The notes below the pieces were generated by a model. The model saw only the letters and a program-made list of their open reading frames with translations. It did not search any database and was not told the origin of the DNA. DNA of 64,000 nt from Nectonema munidae (lineage: Eukaryota; Nematomorpha; Nectonematoida; Nectonematidae). Below, piece after piece: positions 61,935 to 64,000 of the stretch. Positions within the stretch are counted from its first letter, which is position 1. Each line of letters begins with the position of its first letter. Made by a program: the position numbers and the translations under genes. The stretch lies in the NCBI GenBank assembly GCA_030549495.1, contig JAUIRK010001056.1, forward strand, positions 558,001 to 622,000, given 5' to 3'.

Positions 61935-63685
61935 CAAGTGCTGGGCACTTTTCAAAATTAATGTTGAAAAAAAAAAATTCATTAATCTTCAACGTTAAAT
62001 GAATCAAAGGATTTGCACACAAATTTCATAAGATCCCTTGGCATAGACTTAATGGGGATTGTTGTTTCTATTTCCACCTAGAGTTTCAATGTATGAGCAG
62101 AGAAACAAAAAAAGAAAGCTAATCGAAGAAAAAATCACCGAAACTCAAAAAAAAAACACTTCTTATTCTAAAGACCATGAAACATAAAACAATATTAAAC
62201 TGTATGTTATTTGTGTAATAATAATTCTTGTAAAAGACATTTTGATATTTTTTTTAAAGAGTGTATTCATAATTACTAGCTTACTTTTAATATTTCATAC
62301 ACAGGCACAACTATGAATAAAAATGCTCATACACGTTACACATATACAAACAAACATACGCACATAAATACACAGGAGAAAAATTAAAAACATTTTTTGC
62401 ACAACTTCGATTGATGTCGAAAAGGCAGGGTGTTTTTTTTTTTTTACCCCTGGGGGAATAAAAAAAAAAAAAAAAAAAAAAAAATAACAATTTTTTTATA
62501 AAAAAAAAAAAAAATCAGGATGTTTTCTAAGATGTAAAAATAAGTTTTATTAGGGGAAGTTACCTGGTTGTATAAAATATATATATTGGAACATACGAGA
62601 TAATTGTAAAGATTAAAGGAATTTATACTTTAAAAGTGATCAATAATCTTAATATGAAGGGTTAAAATATTAATATCCAGTTATTTAACGATTAGTTTCA
62701 AAAATAAATTATAAGCAGAAACGTTTTAGAAAAATAATGGAACGAAAAGTTTTGATTAATTTTATAAAACTTTTAAAAATCTCATTAATTTCAGGGAGAT
62801 AAATTTATTACTTTGATCACGATAAGCATTAGATAGAGAAAATCAAAGTTCATAAGGCGGCGTAATAGAGCTTAGGATGTGTGATGGGAATTTTGGGATT
62901 TTATCCTCCAGGATCACAGAGAAAAGATATCTTTTTCTTATGATTGCCGTTTAGCCCCCTCTGTATCTTACGCATAACGTCCTCGGATTTAATTATTGTT
63001 TTAAGAAGTATCAAAATACGAACTATTTCTTCACAAAATCGATGGCTTAATATCTCATATAGAAATTTATAAAATAATTCATTGCCGATATTCATTTCCA
63101 TGATTTTCTACAAACTTAATTAACGATCAATTTATTTACAGATTATAGAGTAGAATTCTATAAATGCACGTTAAATTGTATATGATGATTATAATGCTAT
63201 ATGATCATTGAATACATCTATCCACATACATCTTTTTATTGTAAAATTTTTAGCTATTTTATATTATCTTACTACTTATTAATATATTAGATATTACATT
63301 GCAAAATTTATGTTTGATTTATTGTATATCTCTAAGTACTTCTAATACGGCTTTTTGAGCTCTTGAAGTACTTTGCAATGTTAATGTTTTATATTGTTAA
63401 CTTGCTTAATAAAATAAATAAATAATGAAAATAGATAATTTAGATAATAATAAAAATAATATTATGTAGACATTTATAGTATTAATTTTTAAGAAGAATC
63501 AGGCCAGTCATAACGAATCATATAGAACATAAAAGAGCTACTGAAATAAAAGACCTTCATTCAAAAATCTGAATCTTCGAGCACTAATTTTTGAACTATC
63601 ATATATAGTATCACATATTCATGCTATAATATATGTAAATATACTTAACATTTTATATATAAATAACTAAAAATAGACATAATTT
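61935..63685. other. No gene recognised; long A and T homopolymers
   Basis: A/T-rich. T-run at 62433-62445, then ACCCCTGGGGGA, then A-runs 62460-62485 and about 62501-62514. A 66-codon minus frame (62901-63101) resembles nothing known. Confidence 0.4.
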
Positions 63686-63689
63686 ATTT

Positions 63690-63884
63690 TTAAACAATTA
63701 GCCTCCTTGAAAATTTAGATAAAAATTCTTCAAGAGTAAGATACAAATAATAATTTTCTTCTGAATAAATTATCAGGGCTTCTTTTCTTTTAGATAACAT
63801 TGACGCCTTCGTGTAGTTAATATTTTCTTCAAGGTTAAAATGCTCCTTCATAAGAGGAAGTGCTGAGGCCAAAAGTATGCGCAG
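63690..63884 (-). CDS. Possible last exon of an unidentified gene
   Basis: Minus strand: TTTTTTTTACAG acceptor, then 64 codons to TAA at 63690: LRILLASALPLMKEHFNLEE, YTKASMLSKRKEALIIYSEE, FLSKFSRRLIV. It is helical and charged, without damage, and differs in feel from the transposon debris. The region upstream to 64000 is open in another phase (EALSPIEEAIIEVFSS) but no matching donor was found. Product unknown. Confidence 0.35.
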   Translation of the reverse strand: MRILLASALPLMKEHFNLEENINYTKASMLSKRKEALIIYSEENYYLYLTLEEFLSKFSRRLIV

Positions 63885-64000
63885 CTGTAAAAAAAATACA
63901 TTTTTAACTGATCATTTATGTTACGTAATTTAGCATTACAAATATATGAAGAGAAAACTTCTATTATGGCTTCTTCAATTGGACTCAAGGCTTCTATCAC

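Overview
The window is AT-rich nuclear DNA from an animal, most likely an invertebrate. Three conserved eukaryotic housekeeping genes, recognised by protein similarity, sit in a dense bed of decayed transposons. Introns range from 39-61 nt to more than 9 kb. Nothing seen fixes the phylum.

Host genes. (1) SF3A2 (30196-31110, minus), a U2 snRNP splicing factor subunit, is a single coding exon with a likely 45-nt intron in its 5' UTR. (2) An NDUFAF6-like complex I assembly factor (36272-50133, plus) is split over five recognisable exons separated by introns full of transposons. It can be recognised only by joining exons that splice in frame; its first exon(s) were not found. (3) SRP54 (52441-56634, minus) has three coding exons and encodes 504 residues. 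NDUFAF6 and SRP54 converge tail to tail. A possible last exon of a fourth, unidentified minus-strand gene lies at 63690-63884.

Mobile DNA, left to right. 1-3655: a G-poor LINE with zinc knuckles, reverse transcriptase, RNase H and a C-terminal zinc finger. 4376-4446: a tRNA-like SINE head. 6292-7930: a pogo/Tigger remnant. 9421-10770: a piggyBac remnant fused to a second Tigger remnant. 15849-22666: two nearly identical inverted termini enclosing piggyBac, hAT and pogo fragments, a SINE-like structured island and a 150-bp tandem repeat. 22934-25035: two piggyBac copies in opposite orientation. 25554-28545: a hAT element with a second hAT inside. 31394-32762: two hAT MITEs with 8-bp target duplications. 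34361-35058: a Merlin (IS1595/ISXO2-like) remnant. 36575-57334: about eleven copies of short elements with TTAA or TTAA-like ends, probably non-autonomous piggyBac relatives. They lie between the genes and inside the introns of NDUFAF6 and SRP54, some nested in one another. One of them carries a Tigger element with both termini (38235-40670), and an unoccupied relative lies at 57197. 40815-41912: a LINE 3' end with three hairpins and a CAA-repeat tail. 42779-43349, 45059-45939 and 50436-51256: Tigger/pogo-type non-autonomous elements. 47918-49179: a hAT. 59690-61930: Tigger and piggyBac remnants.

The mobile elements are cut-and-paste families (pogo/Tigger, piggyBac, hAT, Merlin) plus LINEs. 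No convincing LTR retrovirus-like element, CRISPR array, rRNA or functional tRNA gene was seen. The most informative points are the hidden NDUFAF6 gene, the internal proof of Tigger insertion from the empty MITE copy, the 12-bp motif repeated at four piggyBac-associated sites, and the structured 3' end of the second LINE.
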